Below are positions 54,561 to 63,922 of a DNA stretch of 64,000 nucleotides, in pieces. The first letter of the stretch is position 1, and the number at the start of each line of letters is the position of its first letter. This DNA comes from Dactylis glomerata (lineage: Eukaryota > Streptophyta > Magnoliopsida > Poales > Poaceae), in NCBI GenBank assembly GCA_007115705.1, contig QXEO01000247.1:14496291-14560290 (forward strand), read 5' to 3'. Position numbers and translations under genes: made by a program. Below the pieces are notes generated by a model. It searched no databases, was not told the origin of the DNA, and was given only the letters and a program-made list of their open reading frames with translations.

Positions 54561-57500
54561 TTCTTGAGATGCTGACCGTTGACAGCCACTGGGAATTTCA
54601 CACCGTCCAGCTCCTCAAGCATGTACGCGTTGCCCCTTAAAACTTGGTCGACCCTGTATGGCCCGTGCCAATTTGGAGACCATTTACCGTATGCTGCATC
54701 CTTAGTTCCCAATGGCAATACAGCTTCCCATACCAGATCACCAACGTGGAACTCCTTTGGTCTCACCTTCTTATTATATGCACGAGCTACCTTGGCTTTG
54801 TTCTCTTTAATTTTCTCAAGCGACCACAGCCTAAGTTCAGTTAAATCCTCAACACTGTCACTCATCAGGGCTGCATATTCTTCAGTTGTTAGATCGTTCT
54901 GAAAAGTGACACGTCTCGATCCAGCCGTAATCTCCCATGGCAATACGGCTTCTTGTCCATAGACTAGATGGTATGGCGAGGTTTTTATCGCTCCATGACA
55001 TGACATGCGATAAGCCCACAAAGCTTCTGACAAAACCTCGTGCCAACGCCTAGGGTGCTCGTCGATTTTTCTCTTGATCAGCTTGATAAGGCTCTGATTG
55101 GACGCTTCAGCTTGCCCATTTGCTTGAGCATAATATGGAGATGATCGGATCAGCTTAATTCCCGTGTCCTCGCAGAACTCTCTAAACTCGTGAGAAATGA
55201 AGACCGAACCTCCATCGGTCGTGATAGTTTGGGGAATCCCGAATCTATGAATGACATGTTCTTTCACGAAATTGATAACATCCTTCGAGTTTACTGACTT
55301 CATAGGGACGGCTTCCACCCATTTAGTGAAATAATCCGTAATGGCCAAAATCCACATGTGGCCTTCGCTTGATGGAGGATTGATCTTGCCAATCATATCC
55401 ATGCCCCAACCTCGGAATGGCCAAGGCTTGATGATGGGGTTCATCGCTGATGCAGGTACCATCTGAATATTCCCGAATTTCTGACATGCTTGACACCCTT
55501 TATAGTACTTAAAACAATCCTCAAGCATGGTGGGCCAATAAAACCCTGATCGCCTGATCAACCATTTCATCTTGTGAGCCGATTGGTGAGTTCCACAGGC
55601 GCCTTCGTGTACCTCGTGTAGGAGCCGATTCGCCTCGGTTGGCCCTAGACATTTGAGCAATAGCCCTTCCAGAGTCCTGTAGAACATGTCATCCCCAATA
55701 AGCACATACTTCATGGCCTTGTACCTTATCCGTTTAGGTGCCCCCCGAGCCGAATCTTTCAAGTAATTGAAGATATCGGCTCTCCAGTCGTCCGTCTCCA
55801 GGAACTGTACCTGAACATCAGTTCCATCTGCTATGTCCTTGTAGCCTGAAGCCATTTGTGCGAGATCATTCGCCTCGGTATTCTGCGATCGCGGGATCCA
55901 GTTAAAGTTTAAGTACCTGAACTGTGCCATCAGCTCACGGCATTGCAACCATAATGGGAAGAGTGACTCGCTCTCACACTTGTATTCGTCCGTGAGTTGG
56001 GAAATCACCAATTTGGAGTCTCCAAAAAGTTCCACTGCTTCTGCTCCGGCTTCAATGAGCAACTCCATTCCCTTGCGTATTGCCTCATACTCAGCGACAT
56101 TGTTGGTGCAAGGGGTAGATAGCCTAATGGAGAAGGAATATGTTGCCCCCCGGGGCGACACGAGTAGAATGCCGATGCCGCAACCATCATCACAAGCCGA
56201 TCCATCGAAAAACATAGCCCATGCACGTACAGACAGTGCTGCTATATCAGTGTTGATTCGTTCAGCAATAAGATCGGCCAACGCCTGTCCCTTAACCGCT
56301 TTGGCGGGTTGATACCGGATATCAAATTCCGATAATGCAAACATCCATTTGCCGAGTCGGCCTTTCAACACAGGAGCCGACAGCATATGTTTTATGACAT
56401 CTGATTTGCATATGATGATAATCTCTGCTGACAGCAAGATGTGTCGCAGCTTGGTGCAGGTGAAAAATAGGCAGAGGCATAACTTCTCGATCTCAGGATA
56501 TCTCGTCTCTGCATCCAGCATCCTTCTGCTGATGTAAAACACAACTCGCTCCAGACCATCATAAACTTGCACCACCACCGAGGCGATGGACGTGTCAGCC
56601 ACCGACAAGTAAATGTAGAACGGCCTATCCTGCTGCGGTGGAACCAACACTGGCGGCTTCGTTAGATATTCTTTGATCTCGTCGAAGGCTCGTTGTTGTT
56701 CTGTCCCCCAGCGGAACTCCTCATCAGATTTAATTTTCACCAGTCCCATGAACGGCTCTATTCTTCCTGACAGATTGGAGATGAACCTTCTGACGAAGTT
56801 GATTTTGCCGATGAGACACTGCAGTTCTTTCTTCGTGGTAGGTGGCTTCATTGTTCGCACTGCCTCCTGACTTTTCAGGCCGATCTCGATTCCGCGTTCA
56901 TGGACCAAGAAACCCAAGAACTGACCGGCCGTCACACCGAAGGCACACTTCTTTGGATTCATCCGTAGTCCGAATTTTCTGGTTCGGTCCAGGACGCGTC
57001 GCAGATCGTCCAAGTGTCCTTGTACTGAAGCAGACTTGACTACCACGTCATCGATATAAATCTCCACCAGCTTGCCGATCAGATCATGGAAAATGTAATT
57101 CATGGCTCTTTGGTATGTGGCGCCGGCATTCTTCAGTCCAAATGTCATGACTACATATTCAAACAACCCCACCGAACCTGGGACTCTGAATGCAGTCTTG
57201 TGTATATCTTCTGGAGCCATAAAAATTTGATTGTAACCGGCATTGCCATCCATAAAGCTCAAGACCTTATGACCAGCAGCTGCGTTGATCAATGTCTCTG
57301 CTACCGGCATCGGATACTCATCCTTTGGAGTGGCTCTATTGAGATCCCGAAAATCTATGGCAACACGCCATCGGCCATCCTTTTTCTCTACAGGTACGAT
57401 ACTAGAAATCCACTCAGCATACCTGCATGGCCTGATGAACCCAGCTTTCAACATTTTCTCGATCTCTTTCTTGACTTCCTCTAAAATTTCGGCCTTCATC

Positions 57501-57997
57501 TGTCGTGCTCGCTGCTGGAATGGCCGAAACCCTTTTTTAAGCGGGAGCCGATGCTCAATGATGCTCCTGTCTAACCCGGGCATCTCCGTATAGTCCCAGG
57601 CAAAGCAATCTGGATATTCTTTTAGCAAAGCTATCATCGGACCCCGCAGATTCGGATCTAACTTTTTGCTGATAAATGTCGGTCGTGGCTTATCCCCAGG
57701 ACCGATGTCAATCTCCTCTAGCTCATCAGCGGATGTAAACCCATACCCCAGCTTTCCATCACCTACTAAATCGATGCTGAACACAGGCCAAAAGTTTGGT
57801 GAGGATAACAAAGATAATTTGGGCCGATTGCCGGAATCGGCCCCCTTTTTGATTGCATTACTCAAGGAAGGTTTACAACTTATTTGTGCTCTACAATGGT
57901 AGGGAATCTCCCTACTACGACTACATGACATGCTTGTCGTAAGATCACTGCTTTTTATTTTTTGTGGCCGATCGCAGGGATCGGCCTTACCACGCAC
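54527..57997 (-). CDS. Pol of element V: RT, RNase H, archaeal-type RNase H, integrase
   Basis: Uninterrupted frame of up to 1156 codons, in a different frame from gag-protease. The first recognisable Pol sequence starts about 75 codons in (FSIDLVGDGKLGYGF), so the real N-terminus and expression mode (frameshift, re-start or splicing) are open. Reverse transcriptase covers about residues 150-345, with FMDGNAGYNQI and VEIYIDDVVV (YIDD instead of the usual YVDD). The connected RNase H is degenerate, with LSVADT where a catalytic Asp is expected. The second RNase H has all acidic residues (FFDGSACDD, NNVAEYEA, LFGDSKL, NTEANDLAQ). Integrase has an HHCC zinc region (VHEGACGTHQ... CQACQKF) and the D, D, E core (MDMIGKI, TTDGGSVF, NGQAEASNQ). 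No chromodomain is seen. It converts element RNA to DNA and integrates it. Confidence 0.9.
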   Translation of the reverse strand: MRGKADPCDRPQKIKSSDLTTSMSCSRSREIPYHCRAQISCKPSLSNAIKKGADSGNRPKLSLLSSPNFWPVFSIDLVGDGKLGYGFTSADELEEIDIGPGDKPRPTFISKKLDPNLRGPMIALLKEYPDCFAWDYTEMPGLDRSIIEHRLPLKKGFRPFQQRARQMKAEILEEVKKEIEKMLKAGFIRPCRYAEWISSIVPVEKKDGRWRVAIDFRDLNRATPKDEYPMPVAETLINAAAGHKVLSFMDGNAGYNQIFMAPEDIHKTAFRVPGSVGLFEYVVMTFGLKNAGATYQRAMNYIFHDLIGKLVEIYIDDVVVKSASVQGHLDDLRRVLDRTRKFGLRMNPKKCAFGVTAGQFLGFLVHERGIEIGLKSQEAVRTMKPPTTKKELQCLIGKINFVRRFISNLSGRIEPFMGLVKIKSDEEFRWGTEQQRAFDEIKEYLTKPPVLVPPQQDRPFYIYLSVADTSIASVVVQVYDGLERVVFYISRRMLDAETRYPEIEKLCLCLFFTCTKLRHILLSAEIIIICKSDVIKHMLSAPVLKGRLGKWMFALSEFDIRYQPAKAVKGQALADLIAERINTDIAALSVRAWAMFFDGSACDDGCGIGILLVSPRGATYSFSIRLSTPCTNNVAEYEAIRKGMELLIEAGAEAVELFGDSKLVISQLTDEYKCESESLFPLWLQCRELMAQFRYLNFNWIPRSQNTEANDLAQMASGYKDIADGTDVQVQFLETDDWRADIFNYLKDSARGAPKRIRYKAMKYVLIGDDMFYRTLEGLLLKCLGPTEANRLLHEVHEGACGTHQSAHKMKWLIRRSGFYWPTMLEDCFKYYKGCQACQKFGNIQMVPASAMNPIIKPWPFRGWGMDMIGKINPPSSEGHMWILAITDYFTKWVEAVPMKSVNSKDVINFVKEHVIHRFGIPQTITTDGGSVFISHEFREFCEDTGIKLIRSSPYYAQANGQAEASNQSLIKLIKRKIDEHPRRWHEVLSEALWAYRMSCHGAIKTSPYHLVYGQEAVLPWEITAGSRRVTFQNDLTTEEYAALMSDSVEDLTELRLWSLEKIKENKAKVARAYNKKVRPKEFHVGDLVWEAVLPLGTKDAAYGKWSPNWHGPYRVDQVLRGNAYMLEELDGVKFPVAVNGQHLKKYFPSMWDDGQ

Positions 57998-58011
57998 AAT
58001 CGTGGGCTTTG

Positions 58012-61000
58012 CTACTCTGTCAGGCCAGTGGATAAGACCAGCCTCACCCCGTTTTTTGTAGCTTCAATGCGCTCACAGCCGTCTAGACTGACTCCAGAGA
58101 TCGGCTCTTGGTCTTCTGCGTCCCAAATGTTCATGCCAGCTATTGAGATCTCGATCGAATCATCTGCATGAATGACCTCCACTTCATCTCCATCCCACTG
58201 TATCAGGCATTGGTGCATCGTGGATGGAATGCAGCAGTTAGCGTGAATCCAATCCCTTCCCAGCAAGACAGCGTAGGTGTTTTTGCTGTCAACAATGAAG
58301 AACGACGTAGGGATGGTTTTTCTACCCACGGTCAGATCCACGTTCAGAACGCCTTGCGTTTCTGAAGCTTGGCCGTTGAAGTCGCTTAGCGTGACGTTGG
58401 TTTTGATCAGATCTGCAGTGGAGCGTCCCAAACGCCGAAGCATGGAGTATGGCATTATATTGACTGCCGCTCCGGTGTCAACCAACATCTTGCGGACAGG
58501 CTGCCCATTGATATAACCTCTCAGGTACAGGGCTTTCAGATGTTTGTAGCCCTTCTCCCGTGGCTTTTCAAAGATAACCGGCCGTGGGCCGCAGTCAAAC
58601 TGTGCCACTGGTAGTTCTTCGGTTCTTGGAGCGCAAAACTCTGACGGAAGTATGAACACCATGTTTGTGCCAGCCGATGTCTTCGCATCGGCTTTTACTG
58701 GTTTGGGGCGCCACTCTTTCTTTTTTGGACGGGCCTCCGTCTCCAAGGTTTGCTGAATTTTCACGGCCAGATCAGGCCGGGCTTTCCTTAAAGTGTGGAG
58801 GTACTGCGCTTCGGCTTCCTCCAAGCTACGTAGCCGCTGAACTCTACGCTTTTGGGTGTGTCTGAGTCCATCGGGACACCACCTTGGCCGGTGATATCTA
58901 TCTTCTTCTTCATCCTCTGACTCCTCGAGATCTTTTGCTCGAGATGACTCCTCTTGTCTGTTCTGAGGCCGGAGAGGCCCTAGACGCTTGAACACTGAAA
59001 CTGGACCTGTGTCATCCTTCTGCTGTCCACATTCCGGGCAGTTGTCGACTGTAGGCAATCGGCTCATTCCCGCATCCCAACAGTACTTGAAGAAAGGACA
59101 ATCCCAATGTTTATCCACGCCTTCCTTTTCCTTTGACCTTCCCCTAGCGCGGTGCTCATATCCTTCATCATCTCTATCATGCCGACGGTATCTCCCATCG
59201 TATGCGTCGGTCCGACGATCTCTTTCATCATCTCTGTCGTACTGCCGACGTCGGTCATACTGACGCTCATACTTGTTAAGGAGATGCGTGGAGTGTGGCT
59301 TCTGATATCGCACGCTTCTCACTTGTTCCTCGGTTATATACCGCCTATCATCATAACGGGGCCGGTCGCGTGGACCGGCCTCTTCCTTTTCTTTGCTCCG
59401 GGAGTGGCCGCTTTCCTCCTTATACTTGCCATGGTGGTACACAGGCCCTGCCATGTTAATATCGAACGAGAAATCTAGCTGACGCCTCGTGGAGTGGCTG
59501 TGCTCTACCATGTTGATGCCAGGAAACGGGTTTGTGTCCACTTTCATGGCGAACTGCCCAAGGATCAGACGGCCCTGTTTTATCGCCGTTTGGATCTGCC
59601 GACGTAGCTCTTTGCAATCATTGGTGGTGTGGGTGAACGAGTGATGCCACTTGCAGTATGATCTCCCGTTCATCTCTTGCGCCGTAGGGATTTTATGGCC
59701 TTCGGGTAACTTCAGCTGCTTTTCCTTCAGCAGTAAATCGAATATCTGCTCAGCTTTGCTTACATCGAAGTCGAACCCTTTTGCAGGCCCTTGCTGTTTC
59801 ACCCATTTGCAGGACACAGGATCTGCTCCCCGAGCCCATTCAGCCACGGCTATCTCCTGGTCTTCTACAAGATCCTCTTCTTCTGTATCGACCAGGCCTA
59901 TCGGACGTTTGAACTTGTCTTGGTACAACTCAGGGTGGCGCTGCTCATACATTGTCAGTTTCTGGACCATGTGCGCCAGTGAATTGTATTCTACTTGGAA
60001 AGCCAGATCCTTGATCGGTGCTGAGAGACCCAACACGGCCAGCTCGACTGCTTCTTTCTCAGTTAAACGAGCCGAATAACATCGGTTCTTGACAGTCCTG
60101 AAACGCTGAATATACTCGGCTACCGTTTCTCCCTGCTTCTGCCGCACCTGCGCCAGATCGGCAATGCCAGCCTCGGTAGCTTCTGAATGATACTGAATAT
60201 GGAACTGTTCTTCCAGCTGCTTCCAGGTCCGGATCGAATCTGGTGGTAACGAGGTGTACCACCCAAAAGCTGGTCCTGTCAGAGATTGCGCAAAGAACCT
60301 TACGCGTAACTGATCCGATGCTGAAATCATGCCTAACTGTGCCAAATATCGGCTCACGTGCTCGATCGAGCTAGACCCTTCTGAACCATTAAATTTTGAG
60401 AACTCAGGGAGCCGATACTTGGGTGGAAGCGGAATCAGATCATACTCGTTGGGGTACGGCTTGGAATAGCCGATTGTTCTCCTCTTCGGCACGAAGCCGA
60501 ACTGGTCTCTCAAGATGGTACTGATTTGCTCCACCGTTTGAGCTGCAGGGGCTAAATTCTCATGACTCGTTCCGGTGGCATACTTAGCTAGCCACGCCTG
60601 TTTATCAGCGTCCATCCCGGACATCCCTGCTCCCGAAATCCCTACTCCAGAAACACCTGCCCCAGAAATCCCTGCGGTTGCAATCTGGTTCGTGTGCGTC
60701 AGGCTGTTGCAGTCCGGCACGTATGTGCACACATATCCATGTGGGATTTCTTTAGGTGGTTCAAACAGGAATTGGTAATCGCCAGGATCACCTCCAATCT
60801 TGTAGACGACGTACGCCGGTGACCCCGGTGGCTCCGGAGCTGCAAGCGTGAATGGTAGCTGTGGCCTGGTCTGGAGCGGTCTTTCTCCCTGGTGAGTCCC
60901 TAGGGTCGGCCCCGACGGAGAGTACTGATGTTTCATGATCTCCTGAACCACGCGAACCGCGACGCGCTCGAAAGCGTTCACCAGGCTCTCAGAATGGCGG

Positions 61001-61245
61001 TGAAGAGAATGAGCCACCATGTAATTGACTTCCTGTCGCAGAGCTCTGGTGCGATCCTCTGAAGGAACAGACAGATCCACCTCATCGAGAGCGCCTTCGG
61101 GTGAGAACCCTTTCCACCTGATGCCATGCTTACGGGTCCTCTCAAAAGAGCCGATGAGATCGGCTTCGAAGAGAGCTTTGATATCATCATACCTCTTCTT
61201 GTGCTCATCAGGCAGATCGTCGTACGTGATTGGTCTGTCCCCCAT
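58012..61245 (-). CDS. Gag-protease of element V
   Basis: Intact 1077-residue frame from ATG 61243-61245 (MGDRPITYDDLPDEH), 36 bases after the primer site. The frame stays open upstream into the LTR, but that part precedes the primer site and is unlikely to be used. A Gly-rich pentamer-like repeat (GISGAGVSGVGISGAGMSG) precedes the capsid region (RVRFFAQSLTGPAFGWYTSL, EYIQRFRTVKNRC). A zinc-binding-like CKWHHSFTHTTNDC follows, then a long Arg/Asp-rich stretch (YDRDDERDRRTDAYDGRYRR) that may bind RNA, and a Cys cluster ending NCPECGQQ. The protease has LVDTGAAVNIMP and VLLGRDWIH. Gag forms the virus-like particle and the protease cuts the polyprotein. Confidence 0.88.
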   Translation of the reverse strand: MGDRPITYDDLPDEHKKRYDDIKALFEADLIGSFERTRKHGIRWKGFSPEGALDEVDLSVPSEDRTRALRQEVNYMVAHSLHRHSESLVNAFERVAVRVVQEIMKHQYSPSGPTLGTHQGERPLQTRPQLPFTLAAPEPPGSPAYVVYKIGGDPGDYQFLFEPPKEIPHGYVCTYVPDCNSLTHTNQIATAGISGAGVSGVGISGAGMSGMDADKQAWLAKYATGTSHENLAPAAQTVEQISTILRDQFGFVPKRRTIGYSKPYPNEYDLIPLPPKYRLPEFSKFNGSEGSSSIEHVSRYLAQLGMISASDQLRVRFFAQSLTGPAFGWYTSLPPDSIRTWKQLEEQFHIQYHSEATEAGIADLAQVRQKQGETVAEYIQRFRTVKNRCYSARLTEKEAVELAVLGLSAPIKDLAFQVEYNSLAHMVQKLTMYEQRHPELYQDKFKRPIGLVDTEEEDLVEDQEIAVAEWARGADPVSCKWVKQQGPAKGFDFDVSKAEQIFDLLLKEKQLKLPEGHKIPTAQEMNGRSYCKWHHSFTHTTNDCKELRRQIQTAIKQGRLILGQFAMKVDTNPFPGINMVEHSHSTRRQLDFSFDINMAGPVYHHGKYKEESGHSRSKEKEEAGPRDRPRYDDRRYITEEQVRSVRYQKPHSTHLLNKYERQYDRRRQYDRDDERDRRTDAYDGRYRRHDRDDEGYEHRARGRSKEKEGVDKHWDCPFFKYCWDAGMSRLPTVDNCPECGQQKDDTGPVSVFKRLGPLRPQNRQEESSRAKDLEESEDEEEDRYHRPRWCPDGLRHTQKRRVQRLRSLEEAEAQYLHTLRKARPDLAVKIQQTLETEARPKKKEWRPKPVKADAKTSAGTNMVFILPSEFCAPRTEELPVAQFDCGPRPVIFEKPREKGYKHLKALYLRGYINGQPVRKMLVDTGAAVNIMPYSMLRRLGRSTADLIKTNVTLSDFNGQASETQGVLNVDLTVGRKTIPTSFFIVDSKNTYAVLLGRDWIHANCCIPSTMHQCLIQWDGDEVEVIHADDSIEISIAGMNIWDAEDQEPISGVSLDGCERIEATKNGVRLVLSTGLTE

Positions 61246-61280
61246 CGCAGCGTCAGATGTTGATGCAGATGTTGTTGAGT

Positions 61281-61298
61281 GTCCCACCGGGCGTGCCA
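61281..61298 (-). other. Primer binding site of element V
   Basis: The minus strand reads TGGCACGCCCGGTGGGAC, five bases after the LTR edge. It pairs with a tRNA ending GGGCGTGCCA; I cannot name the tRNA with confidence. Confidence 0.8.
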
Positions 61299-62101
61299 GA
61301 ATGTGTTGCCTGTCAAAACCCACCGGCGAGCAGCGACGAGCAACACGAAGAGTCGGGAGGCTCCCAGAACTGCTGGTGGGCCCTGGTCCCTCGGGCAACG
61401 GCCCGCAAAACTCCGGCACACGTCCTGGCTGATGCAAGGGCGTGCCACCTGACCTATACCTGATCAGGAAGGTGATGGATTGCTTCGATTAGTTTCCTGC
61501 ATGGCAGACACGTAAACATTAAATACGAGCCTCGATCGGCTCTCAGGTTTCCCTGTGAATCGGCTCATGTAGCCGATTGTCCCATGGATCTGTATTGGAT
61601 CTACGATAACATGGGGTTTTGCTTTATCAATACAAGTCAAATCGATCTACGACAGTTTAACGCTTTCACCACATAATTGGAACATCCCACACGTAATTGA
61701 GCCTGGTAGATACGAAAGATAACAGAAAACTAACCCTAGAGGAGGCCAAAAAACCAACGTAGAGTCAATTCCCGGAACAACTCCTCTCGAATTGGCAAAC
61801 CATATCCTTACGTACTACTGGATCGTTCAACCCGTTTGTGAGGCCTAACCATGCGGATATCAAACTAATCCTTGGAGAACAAGGAACAACTATGACAGAT
61901 TGAATCGACTGAATAAAGATCAAGCAAGATGCTGCCCTTACACCCAAAATAGGTGCAAAGGCAGCGAGATCTCTAGGGGCAGCACGACTAAGCAAACAAT
62001 ACCGAAAGCACCGATGCTAGCCCAAACAGATCTATGATAACAGTATTACTCGCCATCAACAAGGCTTCAGTACGAGCAACACCAAATAACACATAAGCAG
62101 A

Positions 62102-62136
62102 TGCTGCCTAGATCGCGAGATGCGATCTAGGCAGCA
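62102..62136 (-). other. Perfect 15-bp hairpin in the transcribed leader of element V
   Basis: TGCTGCCTAGATCGC (62102-62116) and its exact reverse complement (62122-62136) flank the loop GAGAT. It lies about 110-145 bases downstream of the TATA box, so it should be present near both ends of element RNA. It is conserved in the 3' LTR (49485-49519). Confidence 0.8.
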
Positions 62137-62241
62137 CGACGCTTACCTGAAAGAAACCCTCGAAACAAGGGGTGGCGATGCGCCGAGATTGTGTTTGTTG
62201 TGAACGTGGTCGTCCTCCTTTCTCAATAACCCTAGGTACAC

Positions 62242-62249
62242 ATTTATAG
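62242..62249 (-). promoter_or_regulatory. TATA box of element V 5' LTR
   Basis: Minus-strand CTATAAAT about 190 bp from the LTR start, identical in the 3' LTR. It would drive gag-pol transcription leftwards. Confidence 0.6.
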
Positions 62250-62440
62250 TCCGGAGACTTTCTATCTTTGGAATAAACCTAACAACTCTATCTCTTGTTT
62301 AAACCGAAACGTAATCTATCATAATATACAGATACACGGGCAATTAGCCCAAATCCACGCGCAAGGCCGATCCAGCCTCCAAGCCCATCTTGATTACGGC
62401 CCATCTCCTCATTTGGCCAAAATGTGGCGATAACAAGGCG

Positions 62441-63317
62441 TTTGTGGGAAAAGTAGCGCACCTCTGGAGAGTGTAATAAAATGTGTCATGATACTCCCTA
62501 TTCCGGGAATGAATCTACGATCGCAACGTGGAAAGGAACTAGATACAAGTTCTAATAACCCGTGAAGACTGATGGACATAGTTTTCCTAAAACTAAAACT
62601 TACCTTTTCTAAAAACCGTTTACGAAAACTTGCATAAGCCTAGGATTCTTTGATCCTCGGCTGTAGATTGTGCATCAAACACCCACGATAGAAACTTGCT
62701 GAGTACGCCTGTACTCAATCACAGGAACAATCTAAAAGCACCAGAGGACGACAGTAGGGATACTTCACAATCAGGAGGAATCGACGGGATGATAATATTC
62801 AACTATGAATTTGAAGACAGTGGATCTTTAGATAAAGTATTGGAGGGAACCAATTCCCATATCATAGACTTTACTTTTGCATAGAATTGCTTTCACAAGC
62901 AATCGCAAGACAATTAGGACTCGAGATAGGTCTTGTCGTGGAGTAGTCGACAAGTTGCTTCTTCTAGATTTTGGCTTGATAGGGACATACCTGACAACTA
63001 CTTGTGTCACAGAGGTTTCGAGGATCTTCTGTAAAGAGATCCATGCTATGACTAGAACGGACTTGGTCCTATGATATTTCTGTTGCACTACTCTATTGGG
63101 TGTAATATTCATGGAACGGTGTTTTCGTGAGTGTTATGCCAACGACTTGCGCACTACAACATGCAGTGGTGTACTAGGTTATCGCAGACTCAAAGAAACA
63201 ATTCCAGTGGCATGTTGGTATCTTAGGTGGTTAAGAAGACGTAGGACCCGTAATGAAACAATCCCATCCCGGATCCAATGTAAGATCTCCATCTTAACGA
63301 TTACTTCTAATGCCACT
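62441..63317. other. Flank of element V, no gene seen
   Basis: Continues the sequence interrupted by V (48360-48681). The joined region looks like the R-U5 part of an old LTR. It has a small perfect hairpin TGAGTAC-GCCT-GTACTCA near 62699. The short frame at 62696-62884 has no recognised domain. Confidence 0.4.
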
Positions 63318-63922
63318 AAAGCTGCTAAGCCACAGGTGCTAAATGAAGTACAAGTCTGGACGAGGCCAGAGCCTAGACACGTAAAACTCAACGTGGATGC
63401 ATCCTTCCAAGTAGATTCTATAGCGGGAGCGACGGTGCAGTGCTGCGTAACTACCAGGGACGGTTCGATGCAGCTAGTTGCAAGTTCTCACCTAATGTCG
63501 CGTCGGTGGCGATGGCAGAAGCGCTAGCGATGAAGGGCGGCTTGGCCTTAGCCTCTAGACTCGAATGCAATTCAATCAAGGCAGAGTCTGATTCAATGGA
63601 AATCATCGATGCGTTCTTAGGAACTGAAGCCTGGTGGGGTCCAGAAGCAACTATTTATGCAAATTGCATTGATCTAGCCGTGAACATTGGGGTTGTCCAA
63701 TTTACTCATATTTTGAGAGAAGCAAACAAGGTTGCCGATGAACTTGCTGGGAAGTGTTTTATTGATAAGTTTAGCGGGGTTAAATACACTAAAAAGAGGT
63801 CTAATTTGGAGAGTTGGTACTGGGGACAAGATAAATATTTGGTGCGACTCTTGGATATATACCTAGTAGTGCCTCAAAGACGGTTATTACTCTGGGAGGA
63901 ACTACCGTTTATACGAGAGTAA
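63318..63922 (+). pseudogene. RNase H domain of a LINE-like reverse transcriptase, frameshifted
   Basis: Two overlapping frames encode an RVT_3-type RNase H: KLNVDASFQVDSIAGA in the first frame, then, after a one-base loss near 63433, AMAEALAMKGGLALASRLEC, KAESDSMEIIDAFLG and HILREANKVADELAGK. The Asp, Glu and Asp of the active site are recognisable. Such domains end the Pol of plant LINEs and occur in many RT-derived plant genes. No reverse transcriptase is seen upstream, so this is a 3' fragment. It ends in a stop at 63920-63922. Confidence 0.65.

Larger units (their letters stand above)
48687..62435 (-). mobile_element. Element V: complete Tat/Retand-type Gypsy element with antisense genes, 13.7 kb
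   Basis: Perfect target duplication AGGCG (48682-48686 and 62436-62440). Both LTRs are 1132 bp and differ at about six sites by eye. Minus-strand gag-protease and pol frames are long and uninterrupted. Pol has the second, archaeal-type RNase H typical of the Tat lineage. Between pol and the 3' LTR lie two genes on the opposite strand. This is the youngest and most complete element in the window and could be autonomous. Confidence 0.93.
61304..62435 (-). repeat. 5' LTR of element V (1132 bp)
   Basis: Same length as the 3' LTR, about six substitutions by eye. TATA box on the minus strand CTATAAATG (62242-62249). The leader after it carries the 15-bp hairpin at 62102-62136. Confidence 0.93.

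Noticed and set aside
61245..61437. Extension of the V gag frame upstream to 61437
   Set aside because: This part lies in the LTR and across the primer binding site. The first ATG after the primer site, at 61245, is the reasonable start.
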